This document shows positions 5,158-5,158 of a stretch of DNA of 5,158 nucleotides, one piece after another. The stretch covers positions 1-5,158 of the forward strand of contig JAODNL010000171.1 of assembly GCA_025465405.1 (NCBI GenBank), given 5' to 3'. The notes under the pieces were generated by a model, which saw only the letters and a program-made list of their open reading frames with translations, was not told where the DNA came from and ran no database searches. This DNA comes from Pseudonocardiales bacterium. GTDB lineage: Bacteria > Actinomycetota > Actinomycetes > Mycobacteriales > Jatrophihabitantaceae. The position numbers and the translations under genes are program-made. Within the stretch, counting starts at the first letter, position 1. Each line of letters starts with the position of its first letter.

Positions 5158-5158
5158 G

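Noticed and set aside
1..5158. CRISPR array, insertion sequence, tRNA or rRNA gene, phage or defence genes
   Set aside because: No regularly spaced repeats, transposase motifs, cloverleaf or rRNA-like stretches were seen; coding genes fill nearly the whole window and the spacers are at most 100 bp.

Overview
This is a 5.16-kb, very GC-rich stretch of chromosome. It almost certainly comes from a high-GC actinobacterium. The evidence is the strong G/C bias at third codon positions, GTG starts, the near absence of Shine-Dalgarno motifs, and the gene neighbourhood: rny / miaB / DUF349 protein / LigB-like protein / miaA. As I recall it, the last four resemble Mycobacterium tuberculosis Rv2733c (miaB), Rv2731, Rv2728c and Rv2727c (miaA). 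I cannot name a genus. RNase Y next to miaB argues against a mycobacterium itself.

Layout, left to right. Positions 1-185 hold the last 60 codons of rny (+). It converges on a GNAT acetyltransferase of the RimJ/RimL type (193-711, -), with 7 bp between the stops and a perfect GC hairpin across the junction. A 65-bp divergent promoter region (712-776) separates that gene from miaB (777-2198, +). miaB converges on a DUF349 protein (2299-3483, -) across a 100-bp spacer that holds a perfect 14-bp inverted repeat. A 56-bp divergent promoter region (3484-3539) follows, then a two-gene unit: a histidine-free LigB/MEMO-like protein (3540-4247, +) overlapping miaA (4240-5157, +) by 8 nt. The last bases fit a further overlapping gene starting with GTG at 5154, but only 5 bases of it are visible.

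How the genes work together: MiaA puts a dimethylallyl group on A37 of tRNAs that read UNN codons, and MiaB then adds the 2-methylthio group to give ms2i6A37. The two steps are encoded within 5 kb but in separate transcription units. rny concerns RNA decay. The DUF349 and LigB-like genes are conserved actinobacterial neighbours of miaA/miaB without an assigned role. No mobile element, CRISPR array, tRNA or rRNA is visible.

This is mostly an ordinary core region and I see no clear new defence or biosynthetic system. The points worth a second look are: the 14-bp inverted repeat with a structured centre (terminator or dispersed repeat); two starts preceded by TAnnnT at exactly 6 nt, which predicts leaderless mRNAs; a LigB-fold protein with no histidine or lysine; and two rare TTA codons in miaA, whose product would modify the tRNA that reads TTA.
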